A stretch of DNA of 64,000 bases from Pseudomonas sp. 10S4 (GTDB taxonomy: Bacteria; Pseudomonadota; Gammaproteobacteria; Pseudomonadales; Pseudomonadaceae), in the NCBI RefSeq assembly GCF_034344865.1, contig NZ_CP133774.1, forward strand, positions 2,666,001 through 2,730,000. The letters are read 5' to 3'. Both the position numbers and the translations under genes were made by a program. Numbering within the stretch: the first letter of the stretch is position 1; each line of letters opens with the position of its first letter. Positions 22,509-33,400 of this stretch are shown piece by piece. Under the pieces are notes generated by a model, which searched no databases, had not been told where the DNA came from, and worked only from the letters and a program-made list of their open reading frames with translations.

Positions 22509-25500
22509 CGACGAAGACACCGTTGGCCCTGGCCTTTCCTCTGCGCGGCAGCCAACTGATCGAGGCCAGCGCCGGGACCGGCAAGACCTTCACCATCTCC
22601 GCGCTATATCTGCGTCTGGTCCTTGGCCATGGCGGCGAGTCGAGTGGTTTCGGGCGTGAGCTGTTACCGCCGCAAATCCTCGTCGTGACCTTCACCGACG
22701 CCGCCACCAAAGAACTGCGCGAGCGTATTCGCACCCGCCTGGCCGAAGCCGCACGGTTTTTCCGGGAAGAGACCCCCGCGCCGGACAGCCTGATTGCAGA
22801 GTTGAGGGAGCCAGTTCCTTCCCGAGCAATGGTCCGGTTGCGCAAACCGTCTGGACATCGCTGCTCAATGGATGGACGAAGCGGCTGTGTCGACCATTCA
22901 CAGTTGGTGCCAGCGCATGCTGCGCGAGCATGCCTTCGACAGCGGCAGTCTATTCACTCAGACCCTGGAAACTGATCACAGCGATCTGCTGGGCGAAGTC
23001 CTGCGCGATTACTGGCGGCTGTTCTGTTACTCGATGCAGGGCGATGCGCTGAACTGGGTTCGCGGCAATTGGGGTGGTCCTGCGGCATTGCTGCCGCGGG
23101 TGCGAGGGCTGTTCGCCAGCGAACGCGAGAGCGTTGAAGGAAAAGAACCTGCCGAGCTCATTGCCGAGTGCCTGCTCGAACGGCGCACGGCGCTGCTCGA
23201 ACTGAAGATGCCGTGGCGCCAATGGGCGGACGAATTGCTGGCGATCTGTCACCAAGGCGTGGCGAGTAAAAGCGTCGACGGGCGCAAGATGCAGGCGCGC
23301 TACTTCGAACCCTGGTTCGAAAAGCTCAAGGCCTGGGCCGACGACGAGGCCCTCGAACAACTGGACATCGGCACCGGCTTCACTCGCCTGACCAACGATG
23401 GCATGGCCGAAGCCTGGAAAGGCGAAGCACCTCATCATCCCGGGCTAGACGCTATGCCTGGCCTCAAGGTCAGTCTCGACAGTTTGCCGACGCCTGACGC
23501 TGCGGTTCTGCAACACGCTGCTCAGTGGGTAGGTGCCCGGTTCGAAGAGGAAAAACGTCGCCGTGCGGAAATGGGTTTCGATGACATGTTGCTGCGCCTC
23601 GACGCAGCGTTGCAGTCCGACGGTGGTGAGCGCCTCTCCACCCTGATTCGCGAACAGTTTCCGGTGGCGTTGATCGACGAATTCCAGGACACCGACCCGG
23701 TGCAGTACCGCATCTTCGAAAGCATCTATCGCATCGAAGAAAACAATCCCGAGTGTGGTCTGTTCCTGATCGGCGACCCGAAGCAGGCGATCTACGCCTT
23801 CCGCGGCGCCGACATCTACACCTATCTGCGTGCTCGTCAGGCCACCACCGGCCGTCTGCATACATTGGGCACCAACTTCCGTTCAAGCCATGGCATGGTC
23901 GATGCCGTAAACCATGTTTTCGAACGCGCGGAGTCTCGTGAGACCGGGCGCGGTGCATTCCTTTTTCGCGAGAAAAGCGGCGAAAACCCGGTACCTTTCC
24001 TGCCTGTCGAATCCCAGGGTCGCAAAGAAGTTCTGCACGTTGATGGTCAGAGCGTGCCGGCGCTGAATATCTGGCATCTGTCCGCAGATCAGCCGCTGTC
24101 CGGCGTGGTGTACCGACAACAACTGGCTGGCGCTTGCGCCAGTGAAATCAGCGCTCTGCTCAATGGCGGGCAACAAGGTCGTGCCGGCTTCATACAGGAC
24201 GGCAAGGACTTCAGAGGCCTGCTACCCGCGGATATCGCGATTCTGGTACGCGACGGTAAAGAGGCCCAGGCCGTGCGTGGCGAACTCTCTGCCCGCGGTG
24301 TGCGCAGCGTGTATCTGTCGGACAAGGACTCGGTGTTCGCCGCCCAGGAAGCGCACGACCTGCTGACCTGGCTCAAGGCCTGCGCCGAACCGGATGTCGA
24401 GCGTCCACTGCGGGCCGCATTGGCCTGTATCACGCTGAACCTCTCGCTGGCCGAACTTGAGCGGTTGAATCAGGACGAACTGGCCTGGGAAGCACGGGTC
24501 ATGCAGTTCCGCCGTTATCGCGAGATCTGGCGCAAGCAGGGCGTGCTGCCGATGCTGCGTCGTTTACTGCATGACTTCAAACTGCCCCAGGCATTGATCA
24601 CCCGCAGTGACGGCGAGCGCGTGCTGACCAACCTGCTGCACCTGTCTGAATTACTGCAACAAGCCGCCGCCGAACTCGATGGCGAACAAGCCCTGATCCG
24701 CCATTTGTCCGAGCACTTGGCACTGTCCGGTCAGGCGGGTGAGGAGCAAATCCTGCGCCTGGAAAGCGACGAACAACTGGTCAAGGTCGTAACTATTCAC
24801 AAGTCGAAGGGGCTTGAGTACCCCTTGGTATTTTTGCCTTTCATCTGTTCGGCGAAACCGGTGGATGGCAGTCGTTTACCACTGCATTACCACGACGCCA
24901 CGGGCAAAGCCCAGGTGACCCTGAGGCCGACAGCCGAGTTGATCGCCCAGGCCGATGACGAGCGACTGGCCGAGGATTTGCGCTTGCTCTATGTGGCGCT
25001 GACCCGCGCGCAGCATGCCTGCTGGCTTGGTGTGACTGACCTCAAGCGTGGCAATAACAACAGCTCGGTGCTGCACTTGTCAGCATTGGGTTATCTGTTG
25101 GGCGGTGGTGCGGCGCTGGCCGAACCTGCGGGCCTGAAGCGCTGGCTGGAAGACTTGCAAGAGGATTGCCCGGCGCTCCGTTATAGCGAGATGCCCGAAG
25201 CGACAGGCGAGCATTACCATCCGCCGCGTAATGAAGCGACTTTACTCGCGCCGTTGATTCCCAAACGCAAGGCCAGTGAAAACTGGTGGATCGCCTCCTA
25301 CAGCGCCTTGCGCATTGGCGACATCTTGAGTGTGGGCACTGACGAAGCACCGGAAAGCCCGCAAGCGCAAAAACTCTTTGACGACGAACGTCTCGACCCC
25401 GAAGCACCACGGGACGTGGTCACTGGCGGCGCTGACATTCACCGCTTCCCCCGTGGTCCGAACCCCGGAACCTTTCTCCATGGTTTGTTGGAATGGGCTG

Positions 25501-26195
25501 GTGATGAAGGCTTCAGCGCAACGCCAAAAGCGGTGGAAGACGCCGTTGGCCGTCGCTGTAATCGCCGCGGCTGGGAAGGCTGGATCGTCACGTTGAGTGA
25601 CTGGCTGCAGCACCTGCTCAGATCGCCGTTGCACATCGGCGGCGGGCAGCCTCCAGTGGTCTTCGAGCAACTCAACCAATACCGGGTCGAGATGGAATTC
25701 TGGTTCGCCAGTCATAAAGTCGATGTGCTCAAACTCGATGAACTGGTGCGCCAATACACCCACAACGGCGTGGCCCGAGTGGCCGCTGAGCCGGTGATGC
25801 TCAATGGCATGTTCAAAGGCTTTATCGACCTGACGTTCGAGCATGAAGGTCGTTACTACGTCGCCGACTACAAATCCAACTGGCTCGGCGTCGATGATTC
25901 GGCTTATACCGAGCAAGCCATGGAACAATCGATCCTCGATAACCGCTACGACCTGCAATACGTGTTGTACCTGTTGGCCCTGCACCGTCAGCTCAAGGCG
26001 CGGCTGCCCGATTATGACTACGACCGACATGTCGGTGGCGCGTTGTACCTGTTCCTGCGCGGAACGCGAGCGGCCAGCCAGGGCGTTTATTTCGCCCGTC
26101 CGCCTCGGGAATTGATCGAGCGTCTGGATCGTCTGTTCCAGGGCAAGCAGGAACCCAAGGCCGAGCCCGCCTGGGAACAGGGAGTACTGCTATGA
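22505..26195 (+). pseudogene. recB: Exodeoxyribonuclease V beta subunit RecB, with a +1 frameshift near codon 103
   Basis: The helicase-nuclease subunit of RecBCD. The start at 22505 overlaps recC's restored stop. Walker [12 protein letters not shown] is at about 20-30, but an extra C at 22811-22812 shifts the frame. Removing it joins ELRE to [33 protein letters not shown] and gives a full 1229-residue protein. The remainder is intact: DEFQDTDPVQ, GDPKQAIYAFRGAD, VVTIHKSKGLEYP, and the C-terminal nuclease motif GFIDLTF...VADYKSNWLG. As printed the gene is broken. Confidence 0.92.
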
Positions 26196-28300
26196 GCCGC
26201 ACCTTCGCCGATTTGTTGCCCACGCCATTGGCGGCCGAAAGTCTGGCAGACCTGGCGCCGTTGACTCGCGCGGACGACCTTTTGCTGCTGCTCACCCGTT
26301 GGGTCGAACGCGGTTGGCTGCGTGCCCTGGACAAGGCCTTCGTCGCCTTCCTTCATGAACTCGCCCCCAATGATGATCCGCTGGTGTTGCTGGCGGCAGC
26401 GTTGACCAGTCACCAGCTCGGTCACGGTCATGTCTGCCTGGACTTGTTCGAGACGCTCAAGGCGCCGGATTTCGCCCTGTCGCTGCCACCCGAAGGCGAT
26501 CTGCAAAGTGGCGCGATGTTGCTGCCATCACAATTGCTTGAAGCGCTGGACGGCGCTCACTGGTGCAAGGTACTGGCCGCCAGCAGTCTGGTGGCACTGG
26601 CGGTAGACGGTTGTGAAGAAGCCCGGCATCGGCCCCTGGTGTTGTCGGGCAAGCGTCTGTACCTGCGCCGCTACTGGGCTTATGAACGGCGCATCGACAA
26701 TTCCCTGCGTCAACGCCTGGCGGAACATGAAGCAACGCCGGCGGATTTGCTCCAGCGCCTGACCGGTTTGTTCGGCCCCGCCAAGCCTGGTGAGGTGATC
26801 GACTGGCAAAAACTCGCGTGCGCCCTGGCCACTCGCGGCGCGTTCAGTATCGTCACCGGCGGTCCGGGGACCGGCAAGACCACTACGGTGGTGCGACTGC
26901 TGGCGCTGCTCCAGGCGCCTGCCGTGGAGGCCGGAAAACCGTTGCGTATTCGTCTGGCCGCACCGACCGGCAAGGCAGCAGCGCGGCTGACGGAATCCAT
27001 CAGTCAGCAAGTACAAACCCTGACGGTAGCCGAGGCAGTACGGGACAAGATTCCGTCCGACGTCACCACTGTGCACCGTTTGCTGGGCAGTCGGCCCGGC
27101 ACCCGACATTTCCGTCACCACGCCGGTAATCGCTTGCCACTGGATGTACTGGTCGTCGATGAAGCATCGATGATTGACCTGGAGATGATGGCCAATTTGC
27201 TCGACGCGTTGCCGGCCCATGCGCGTCTGGTGCTGCTCGGTGACAAGGACCAACTGGCCTCCGTGGAGGCCGGTGCCGTGTTGGGCGATTTGTGTCGCGA
27301 CGCCGAGGCCGGGTGGTACAGCCCGCAGACTCGCCAGTGGCTGGAGGCTGTCAGCGGCGAAAGTCTCGAGACCAGCGGTTTGCATGAGGACCTGGAGGGC
27401 ACTCATCCCTTGGCCCAGCAAGTGGTGATGCTGCGACACTCACGTCGATTCGGCGAGGGCAGCGGCATTGGTCAGTTGGCGCGTTGGGTCAATCAGCAAC
27501 AACCCGATGAAGCTCGCAAGCTGTTGGCCGAACGTAACTACAAAGACGTGTTTTCCCTGCCGCTCAAAGGTGAACAGGACAAAGCGCTGGAGCGTTTGCT
27601 GCTGGACGGCCATAACGACGGACCACCAGGTTATCGGCATTACCTGAGTCTGCTGCGCAACCAGCGACCACCCGTTGACTGCGCCCTTGATGACAAACGC
27701 TGGACTGAGTGGGCGCGGCAAGTGTTGCAAGCCTTCGATACCTTCCAGTTGTTGTGCGCTGTACGCAAAGGGCCTTGGGGTGTCGAAGGCCTGAATCAAC
27801 GAGTCACCGACGCCTTGCTCAAGGCCCGGCTGATCGACAGCGATCAGCAGTGGTACGAAGGCCGGCCGGTGCTGATGACTCGCAACGACTACGGCCTGGG
27901 CTTGATGAACGGCGACATTGGCATTGCGCTCAAATTGCCGGAGCGCGAGGGGCCCGAGGCAGGCAAGCACGTACTGCGTGTCGCCTTTCCGCGCAACGAC
28001 GGCCAGGGTGGCGTGCGTTTTGTTCTGCCGAGCCGACTCAACGATGTCGAGACGGTGTACGCAATGACCGTGCATAAATCCCAGGGCTCGGAATTTGCCC
28101 ACACAGCGTTGATTCTGCCTGATGCCCTGAACCCGGTACTGACCAAAGAACTGATCTACACCGGGATCACCCGGGCCAAGGACTGGTTCACTCTGATCGA
28201 GCCGCGTGCCGGTGTGTTCGAGGAGGCCGTGCAACGCAAAGTGAAGCGTTTGAGCGGGTTGATGCTGGAGTTGGAGGCGGGTGATAAGTCTAGCCCTTAA
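26192..28300 (+). CDS. recD: Exodeoxyribonuclease V alpha subunit RecD
   Basis: A 702-residue 5'-3' helicase of the RecBCD complex, which repairs double-strand breaks. Its ATG overlaps recB's stop (ATGA). The N-terminal RecB-contact domain is followed by Walker A TGGPGTGKTTT at about 220-231, LVVDEASMIDLEMM, LLGDKDQLASVEAGAVL, and the C-terminal AMTVHKSQGSEF motif typical of RecD. Unlike recC and recB this gene is uninterrupted. Confidence 0.95.
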   Translation: MSRTFADLLPTPLAAESLADLAPLTRADDLLLLLTRWVERGWLRALDKAFVAFLHELAPNDDPLVLLAAALTSHQLGHGHVCLDLFETLKAPDFALSLPPEGDLQSGAMLLPSQLLEALDGAHWCKVLAASSLVALAVDGCEEARHRPLVLSGKRLYLRRYWAYERRIDNSLRQRLAEHEATPADLLQRLTGLFGPAKPGEVIDWQKLACALATRGAFSIVTGGPGTGKTTTVVRLLALLQAPAVEAGKPLRIRLAAPTGKAAARLTESISQQVQTLTVAEAVRDKIPSDVTTVHRLLGSRPGTRHFRHHAGNRLPLDVLVVDEASMIDLEMMANLLDALPAHARLVLLGDKDQLASVEAGAVLGDLCRDAEAGWYSPQTRQWLEAVSGESLETSGLHEDLEGTHPLAQQVVMLRHSRRFGEGSGIGQLARWVNQQQPDEARKLLAERNYKDVFSLPLKGEQDKALERLLLDGHNDGPPGYRHYLSLLRNQRPPVDCALDDKRWTEWARQVLQAFDTFQLLCAVRKGPWGVEGLNQRVTDALLKARLIDSDQQWYEGRPVLMTRNDYGLGLMNGDIGIALKLPEREGPEAGKHVLRVAFPRNDGQGGVRFVLPSRLNDVETVYAMTVHKSQGSEFAHTALILPDALNPVLTKELIYTGITRAKDWFTLIEPRAGVFEEAVQRKVKRLSGLMLELEAGDKSSP

Positions 28301-28419
28301 AATGCCAATCGGTTGACGACGGATATCTGTCCGAAGTGCCCTGTTCCGCGGCCTCGCTGGCGTTTCGGTGCTGTGCTATCGTTGCGGCATCATTCCGTTA
28401 AGATCGAAGAGAATCCTGC

Positions 28420-28995
28420 ATGAAGGTGGCTGTCCGAGCGACAGAGTGCGTTATTGGCTGCAAGCGCGTATTGCTTGTCGGCCTACTCTGTTTGCTAACT
28501 GGCGTCGCGTCCGCTCAGCCTGAAACGGCCGTCAGCATGGCCGATCAACGTGCCAAAGCGGTCACCCAAGTGGTGCTCGGGATTCTCAGTTATGCCCGCT
28601 GGCCCGTGGAGCCTGCGCAGTTGCGGCTGTGTGTGGTCGGTCCGACCGAATACACCGACGATCTGGTCAAGGGCTCGACCCAGGCCACCGGTCGACCTGT
28701 CACCGTAACCAGACTACTGGCCGACAATCCGGCAATTGCCAGTGAGTGCGATGCCGTCTATATCGGCAAGTTGACCGCCGATGAGCGCAGTCGCTTGTTC
28801 ACCTCGTTGAACGGTCGCCCGGTGCTGAGCATCAGCGAAGGCAGCGATCAATGCACCGTTGGCAGCCTTTTCTGTCTGCGGGTCAGCGACGATCAGGTGT
28901 CCTTCGAGGTCAACCTCGACTCCGTCGCCCGCAGTGGTGTGCGGATTCACCCCAGCGTGCTGCAACTGTCGCGCCGCAAGCCGGCTGCACCATGA
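28420..28995 (+). CDS. yfiR: YfiR family periplasmic repressor of the diguanylate cyclase
   Basis: A 191-residue exported protein (signal peptide about 1-33, ending ASA|QPE) of the YfiR/DUF4154 family. In P. aeruginosa, YfiR holds the cyclase YfiN inactive from the periplasm in a redox-sensitive way. Four cysteines in the mature part (RLCVV, SECDA, DQCTV, LFCLR) match the disulfide pattern of that protein. It overlaps the cyclase gene by four bases. Homologues in P. fluorescens SBW25 are called AwsX, whose loss gives wrinkly-spreader colonies. Confidence 0.88.
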   Translation: MKVAVRATECVIGCKRVLLVGLLCLLTGVASAQPETAVSMADQRAKAVTQVVLGILSYARWPVEPAQLRLCVVGPTEYTDDLVKGSTQATGRPVTVTRLLADNPAIASECDAVYIGKLTADERSRLFTSLNGRPVLSISEGSDQCTVGSLFCLRVSDDQVSFEVNLDSVARSGVRIHPSVLQLSRRKPAAP

Positions 28996-30261
28996 GTCTA
29001 TTCAAATCGGGTAAGCGCCCAACCTTGCGTTCGGTCATCGGTCGCGGTCATTTGATCGTCGCGCTGGTCGGCGTGGCCATGGCCAGCGTCTCGCTGACGT
29101 TGCTCGGGGTTCTGGCGTTGCGGGTCTATGCCGACCACAACCTGCACCTGATTGCTCGCTCGATCAACTACACCGTCGAAGCCGCAGTGGTGTTCAACGA
29201 CAAGGTCGCCGCCACCGAAGCGTTGGCTTTGATCGCGTCCACCGAAGAAGTCGCCGATGCCCAAGTGCTCGACGAGCAGGGTGTGCTGCTGGCCCGTTGG
29301 CAGCGACCGGAAACCGGGTTGTTCTCCGATCTCGAAATGCAGATCGCCAAGGCCTTTCTGGAAAAACCCATCAGCATGCCCATTCTTCATCAGGGCCAGG
29401 AGATCGGCAGCATTCAGCTCACCGGCCACGGTGGCAGCCTGATGCGCTTCTTGCTCAGCGGGCTGATGGGGATCGTCGTGTGTACGGCGGTCAGTGCCTG
29501 GGTCGCGCTTTATCTGGCGCGCCGACAGCTTCGCGGAATCACCGGCCCGCTGCGCAGCCTGGCGTCCGTGGCTCACGCGGCCCGCAGCGAACGTGCCTTC
29601 GACCAACGCGTGCCGCCGGCCGACATCGCCGAGCTGGATAACCTGGGCAACGACTTCAATGCATTGCTCGATGAGCTCGAAGCCTGGCAAACCCACCTGC
29701 AAAGCGAAAACGAAACCCTGGCTCACCAAGCCAGCCATGACAGCCTTACCGGATTGCCGAACCGGGCGTTTTTCGAAGGTCGGCTGATTCGCGCGTTGCG
29801 CAATGCCAACAAGCTCAATGAGCGCATGGCGGTGCTGTTTCTCGACAGCGACCGGTTTAAAGAGATCAACGACAACTTCGGTCATGCCGCTGGCGATGCC
29901 GTGCTGGTGGCGGTGGCCACGCGGGTGCGTGCGCAGTTGCGCGAAGAGGACCTGCTGGCGCGTCTGGGCGGCGACGAGTTCGCGATCCTGCTCGACGACG
30001 TTGCACAAGACCGAAGACGCCGAGCGCATTGCCGACAAGATCATTGCCAGCATGGCGGCGCCCATTTCGTTGCCAGGCAACACCTCGGTGTTGACCTCAC
30101 TCAGTATCGGCATTGCCGTCTATCCCGATCATGGTGCCACACCGGGTGCCCTGCTCAACGCCGCCGATGCGGCGATGTACCAAGCCAAGCGCCTGTCCCG
30201 AGGCGCACAGCACACGGCCGGGTCGGAGCACCCTGTCGTCCATATTCAAACCAGGAGCTAA
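28992..30261 (+). pseudogene. yfiN: Diguanylate cyclase YfiN/TpbB/AwsR type, with a +1 frameshift inside GGDEF
   Basis: An inner-membrane enzyme that makes c-di-GMP. N-terminal membrane helix at about 17-40, periplasmic domain, second helix at about 150-172, HAMP, then the GGDEF domain. GGDEF lies at 326-330, with the inhibitory RxxD site (REED, 317-320) five residues before it. An extra A around 30007-30008 (GCACAAGACC) shifts the frame at codon 339. Deleting it joins DDVAQ to TEDAERIADKIIASM...YPDHG and ends at 30261 with 422 residues. As printed the last third of the catalytic domain is lost. The long fused frame from here into yfiB is an artefact of this shift. Confidence 0.88.
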
Positions 30262-30266
30262 TTTCT

Positions 30267-30770
30267 GTGTTCTCAATCCCTCAACGTTCCCTGCGATTTT
30301 TCACTCTCATTCTGTTCATGGGCTTATTGGCGTTGACCGGTTGCCAGACCGCGCCACAAAAAGGTCTGACCCCGGCGCAGATCGCCGTACTCAAGCAACA
30401 AGGTTTCGAGTTGACCGACGAAGGCTGGGCGTTTGGCCTGTCCGGCAAAGTGCTGTTCGGCAGCGACGTTGAAAGCCTGAATTCCCAGAGCACCGAGATC
30501 GTCCAACGGATCGGCAAGGCGCTGCTGGGTGTCGGCATTGAGCGGGTGCGGGTCGACGGCCACACCGATGCATCGGGCAAAGAGACTTACAACCAGCAGT
30601 TGTCCCTGCGCCGGGCGAAAAGCGTTCGCAACGTGCTGATGGCGGTCGGGATGAAGGAAGAGAACATCAAGCTTCAAGGACTTGGCAGCACTGAGCCGGT
30701 TGCTTCCAATGACACGACCGCTGGCCGCACCGAGAATCGCCGGGTGTCGATCGTGGTGATCGCCGATTAA
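30267..30770 (+). CDS. yfiB: OmpA-like outer-membrane lipoprotein YfiB
   Basis: A 167-residue lipoprotein. The signal ends in the lipobox LTGC (mature C near residue 26) and the C-terminal OmpA peptidoglycan-binding domain spans about 60-165 (VRVDGHTDASGKETYNQQLSLRRAKSVRNVL). In YfiBNR systems YfiB relieves YfiR repression by sequestering it at the outer membrane. The start is GTG, five bases after the yfiN stop, with AGGAG ten bases upstream. Its TAA overlaps the stop of the convergent LysR gene. Confidence 0.88.
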   Translation: MFSIPQRSLRFFTLILFMGLLALTGCQTAPQKGLTPAQIAVLKQQGFELTDEGWAFGLSGKVLFGSDVESLNSQSTEIVQRIGKALLGVGIERVRVDGHTDASGKETYNQQLSLRRAKSVRNVLMAVGMKEENIKLQGLGSTEPVASNDTTAGRTENRRVSIVVIAD

Positions 30771-31714
30771 TCGGCGAACAACATCTCCCGAGTTTCCCCC
30801 ATCAACAGGTCCTGATTTTGCTCTGTAACTTGGCGGATGTAATCCCACAAAAGGGTGATCCGCTTGAGCTTGCGCAGGTCCTCCCGACAGTACATCCAGA
30901 ACTGTCGGGTGATGTTGATCTCTTCCGGCAACACCGGCAGCAGTCGTGGGTCCTGCGCCGCCAGGAAGCACGGCAGGATCGCCAGTGATCGCCCTTGCTG
31001 CGCCGCCACGAACTGCGCGATCACGCTGGTGCTGCGCAGGTTGGCGCTGGCGCCGGGCAGCACGTTCGCCAGGTACAGCAGCTCTGAGCTGAAGGCCAGG
31101 TCATCGACATAACTTATGAATGAATGCTTACCCAAGTCCGCCGGGCGGCGGATCGGTGGGTGTTTGTCGAGGTAATCCTGGGTCGCGTACAGCTGCAATT
31201 TGTAGTCGCAGAGTTTGCAGCAGACGTACGGGCCATGCTCCGGGCGTTCCAGGGCGATGACGATGTCGGCCTCGCGCTTGGACAGGCTGATGAAGTGCGG
31301 CAGCGGCAGGATGTCCACCGAGATCGCCGGGTAGGCGTCGACGAAATGGCTCAGCTGCGGGGTGATGAAAAAACTGCCGAAACCCTCGGTGCAACCCATG
31401 CGCACATGCCCGGACAACGCCACTCCGGAGCCGGAAACCTGTTCACAGGCCATGTGCAACGTGCTTTCAATCGACTCGGCGTAACCCAGCAAACGCTGGC
31501 CTTCGGCGGTCAGGACGAAGCCGCTGGTCCGGGACTTCTCGAACAGCAATGTGCCCAACGCCGCTTCCAGCGAACTGATGCGTCGGGACACGGTGGTGTA
31601 GTCCACCGCCAGGCGCTTGGCCGCGGTGCTGGCCTTGCGGGTGCGGGCGACTTCGAGGAAAAACTTGAGGTCATCCCAGTTCAGCGAACCTAAAGACGTG
31701 ATGTTTTTTTGCAT
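30767..31714 (-). CDS. LysR family regulator, divergent from mmsAB
   Basis: A 315-residue LysR protein (start MQKNITSLGSLNWDDLKFFLEV at 31712-31714, chosen because family homology starts there; in-frame ATG at 31783 is the alternative). The HTH is at about 14-70 (KASTAAKRLAVDYTTVSRRISSLEAALGTLLFEK). It diverges from mmsA with 149 bases between starts, so it probably controls valine-catabolic genes. P. aeruginosa mmsAB use an AraC-type MmsR, so a LysR here would be a different control. A nested dyad lies between the genes. Confidence 0.88.
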   Translation of the reverse strand: MQKNITSLGSLNWDDLKFFLEVARTRKASTAAKRLAVDYTTVSRRISSLEAALGTLLFEKSRTSGFVLTAEGQRLLGYAESIESTLHMACEQVSGSGVALSGHVRMGCTEGFGSFFITPQLSHFVDAYPAISVDILPLPHFISLSKREADIVIALERPEHGPYVCCKLCDYKLQLYATQDYLDKHPPIRRPADLGKHSFISYVDDLAFSSELLYLANVLPGASANLRSTSVIAQFVAAQQGRSLAILPCFLAAQDPRLLPVLPEEINITRQFWMYCREDLRKLKRITLLWDYIRQVTEQNQDLLMGETREMLFAD

Positions 31715-31730
31715 GTTGGACCGGCTTTTA

Positions 31731-31757
31731 TGTGCGTTCTTATTAGAAGTTTGCACA
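31731..31757. promoter_or_regulatory. Nested dyad, candidate operator between LysR gene and mmsA
   Basis: An outer dyad TGTGC...GCACA (31731-31735 and 31753-31757) encloses an inner dyad TTCT-TATT-AGAA. It sits in the divergent intergenic region near the LysR start, a likely place for autoregulation and mmsA control. Assignment to this regulator is inference. Confidence 0.5.
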
Positions 31758-31863
31758 TCTATACTCCAAAAACAGTCCGACAACCAATTCGCGACACACG
31801 CCTCATCTCAAGGCGACTTACCCGCCTTGGCTCCCTGCATAACAATAAGTATTGGAGACCAGC

Positions 31864-33390
31864 ATGAACGCATCGCTCACGCCAAACGAAACCACCGTCC
31901 AAACCGTAAAGCTGTTGATCAACGGCGAGTGGGTCGAGTCCCAGACCACCGAATGGCACGACATCGTCAACCCGGCGACCCAGCAAGTGCTGGCCAAGGT
32001 TCCGTTTGCTACCGCGCAAGAAGTCGACGCCGCCATCAGTGCCGCTCACCGCGCCTTCCAGACCTGGAAGCTGACGCCAATCGGCGCGCGGATGCGCATC
32101 ATGCTCAAGCTCCAGGCGTTGATTCGCGAACACTCCAAACGCATCGCCGTGGTGTTGAGTGCCGAGCAAGGCAAAACCATTGCTGACGCTGAAGGCGACA
32201 TTTTCCGTGGCCTGGAAGTGGTTGAGCATGCTTGCTCCATCGGCACCCTGCAAATGGGCGAGTTCGCCGAAAACGTTGCAGGCGGCGTTGATACTTACAC
32301 CCTGCGTCAGCCGATCGGCGTTTGCGCCGGCATCACGCCATTCAACTTCCCGGCGATGATTCCGCTGTGGATGTTCCCGATGGCCATCGCCTGCGGCAAC
32401 ACCTTTGTGCTCAAACCGTCCGAACAGGATCCGCTGTCGACCGTTCTGCTGGTGGAACTGGCGATTGAGGCTGGTGTTCCGGCGGGCGTGCTCAACGTGG
32501 TTCACGGTGGCAAGGATGTGGTGGACGCGCTCTGCACCCATAAAGACATCAAGGCGGTTTCCTTCGTCGGTTCGACCGCCGTCGGCACTCACGTCTACGA
32601 CCTGGCCGGCAAACACGGCAAACGCGTGCAATCGATGATGGGCGCCAAGAACCACGCCGTGGTGCTGCCGGATGCCAATCGCGAACAAACTCTCAATGCG
32701 TTGGTCGGCGCCGGTTTCGGTGCGGCCGGTCAGCGTTGCATGGCCACGTCGGTGGTGGTGCTGGTGGGCGCGGCCAAGCAATGGCTGCCGGACCTGAAGG
32801 CACTGGCGCAGAAACTCAAGGTTAATGCCGGTAGCGAAGCAGGCACTGACGTCGGCCCAGTGATTTCCAAAAAGGCCAAGGCGCGGATTCTGGATCTGAT
32901 TGAAAGCGGCATCAAGGAAGGCGCGAAGCTGGAGCTCGATGGTCGCGAAATCAGCGTTCCTGGCTTCGAGAAAGGTAACTTTGTTGGTCCAACGCTGTTC
33001 TCCGGCGTGACCACCGAAATGCAGATCTACACCCAGGAAATCTTCGGCCCGGTGCTGGTGGTGCTGGAAGTCGACACCCTCGATCAGGCGATTGCACTGG
33101 TCAACGCCAACCCGTTCGGCAACGGCACGGGCCTGTTCACCCAGAGCGGTGCAGCGGCGCGTAAATTCCAGAGCGAAATCGACGTCGGCCAGGTCGGGAT
33201 CAATATCCCGATTCCGGTGCCGGTCCCGTTCTTCAGCTTCACCGGTTCCCGCGGTTCGAAACTCGGCGACCTCGGCCCGTATGGCAAGCAAGTGGTGCAG
33301 TTCTACACTCAGACCAAGACTGTCACCAGTCGCTGGTTCGATGACGACAGCGTCAACGACGGTGTGAACACCACCATCAACTTGCGTTAA
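31864..33390 (+). CDS. mmsA: Methylmalonate-semialdehyde dehydrogenase (acylating)
   Basis: A 508-residue CoA-acylating aldehyde dehydrogenase converting methylmalonate semialdehyde to propionyl-CoA in valine breakdown. [10 protein letters not shown] is at 156-165 and the catalytic C292 in GQRCMATS. The start at 31864 has GGAG eight bases upstream; an in-frame ATG at 31852 lacks one. mmsB follows 10 bases later. This is a second, intact paralogue of the frameshifted bauC at 11554, from which it differs considerably. Confidence 0.94.
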   Translation: MNASLTPNETTVQTVKLLINGEWVESQTTEWHDIVNPATQQVLAKVPFATAQEVDAAISAAHRAFQTWKLTPIGARMRIMLKLQALIREHSKRIAVVLSAEQGKTIADAEGDIFRGLEVVEHACSIGTLQMGEFAENVAGGVDTYTLRQPIGVCAGITPFNFPAMIPLWMFPMAIACGNTFVLKPSEQDPLSTVLLVELAIEAGVPAGVLNVVHGGKDVVDALCTHKDIKAVSFVGSTAVGTHVYDLAGKHGKRVQSMMGAKNHAVVLPDANREQTLNALVGAGFGAAGQRCMATSVVVLVGAAKQWLPDLKALAQKLKVNAGSEAGTDVGPVISKKAKARILDLIESGIKEGAKLELDGREISVPGFEKGNFVGPTLFSGVTTEMQIYTQEIFGPVLVVLEVDTLDQAIALVNANPFGNGTGLFTQSGAAARKFQSEIDVGQVGINIPIPVPVPFFSFTGSRGSKLGDLGPYGKQVVQFYTQTKTVTSRWFDDDSVNDGVNTTINLR

Positions 33391-33400
33391 GGAGCCGGAC

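Noticed and set aside
28851-30770. A 639-codon frame that fuses a diguanylate cyclase with an OmpA-like lipoprotein
   Set aside because: It arises from a one-base insertion in yfiN and read-through of the gap. The lipoprotein has its own GTG, ribosome site and lipobox, and the correct yfiN C-terminus is present in another frame.
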